NCBI GenBank assembly: GCA_023269335.1
Contig: JAHFTM010000155.1
Coordinates: 1 to 5,292, forward strand
DNA: 5,292 nucleotides
From: Chlamydiia bacterium
Lineage (GTDB): Bacteria > Chlamydiota > Chlamydiia > Chlamydiales > FEN-1388
Direction of reading: 5' to 3'
A program made the translations under genes and the position numbers. Below the pieces are notes generated by a model. It was not told the DNA's origin. It saw only the letters and a program-made list of their open reading frames with translations, and did no database searches. Positions 5,176 through 5,292 of this stretch are shown here, one piece after another. Position 1 is the first letter of the stretch; each line of letters starts with the position of its first letter.

Positions 5176-5292
5176 GTAACAGTAGAGAGCATTGCTCCAT
5201 ACATAGTGCCGGCAATAGAGATTTCGCTGATTGCGATTGTCATCTATTACCTTCTCTCCTTTTTTTGGAATACCAGAGCTATGGACCTCATG
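5173..5292 (+). CDS. cdaA: Diadenylate cyclase, CdaA/DacA (YbbP) type, N-terminal 40 residues only
   Basis: The gene runs off the window end; 40 codons are visible. CdaA enzymes make the second messenger c-di-AMP from two ATP and are held in the inner membrane by N-terminal helices, with the DAC catalytic domain in the cytosol. Seen here: a short polar start, a hydrophobic segment from about Ile11 to Phe31 (a first membrane helix), and then WNTRAMDLM (32-40). This fits the family pattern in which a first helix is followed by R-G-T-(K/R)-A-(V/M)-x-L-(L/M); B. subtilis CdaA reads RGTKAVQLL at this point. The nearby folP supports the call, since folP-cdaA neighbours recur in bacteria. The catalytic DGA and RHR motifs lie beyond the window, so activity cannot be judged. 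Chlamydial DacA is known to make c-di-AMP. An unrelated membrane protein remains possible. Confidence 0.75.
   Translation, partial: MVTVESIAPYIVPAIEISLIAIVIYYLLSFFWNTRAMDLM

Overview
The window reads as bacterial chromosome, most likely from an environmental (amoeba-associated, Parachlamydia-like) member of the Chlamydiae. This placement is an inference from gene content and from how the proteins read; no database search was possible. Pointers are a single-subunit aconitase of the mitochondrial ACO2 type (a TCA enzyme that, to my knowledge, the pathogenic Chlamydiaceae lack), a folP gene close to a CdaA/DacA-type diadenylate cyclase, moderate-to-low GC, and several small proteins that I cannot place in a widespread family.

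Layout from left to right. Positions 1 to about 111 are the 3' end of the RNase P RNA gene (rnpB). A 190-bp intergenic stretch follows; it contains a pair of long inverted repeats bounded by the direct repeat TAGATA. Aconitase fills 301-2580 on the plus strand. Four bases after its stop, a 129-residue protein of unknown function ends on the minus strand; that gene carries a strong terminator-like hairpin in the middle of its coding sequence. A 102-bp divergent intergenic region at 2975-3076 holds two good sigma-70-like promoters facing opposite ways with overlapping -10 boxes. The plus-strand promoter would drive a DnaQ-like (DEDDh) exonuclease-family gene whose stop codon overlaps the start of folP (ATGA). 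Next come a small alanine-rich protein built on a 9-bp tandem repeat, and the first 40 codons of a membrane diadenylate cyclase cut by the window edge.

Functionally the genes are mixed: RNA processing (rnpB), central carbon metabolism (acn), nucleic-acid trimming (the exonuclease-like gene), folate synthesis (folP) and second-messenger synthesis (cdaA). The proximity of folP and cdaA recalls the folP-cdaA-ybbR-glmM neighbourhood of other bacteria. Here it is interrupted by the fast-evolving-looking alanine-rich gene. The least explained elements are the inverted-repeat element before acn, the intragenic hairpin, the altered third catalytic motif of the exonuclease, and the alanine-rich protein.
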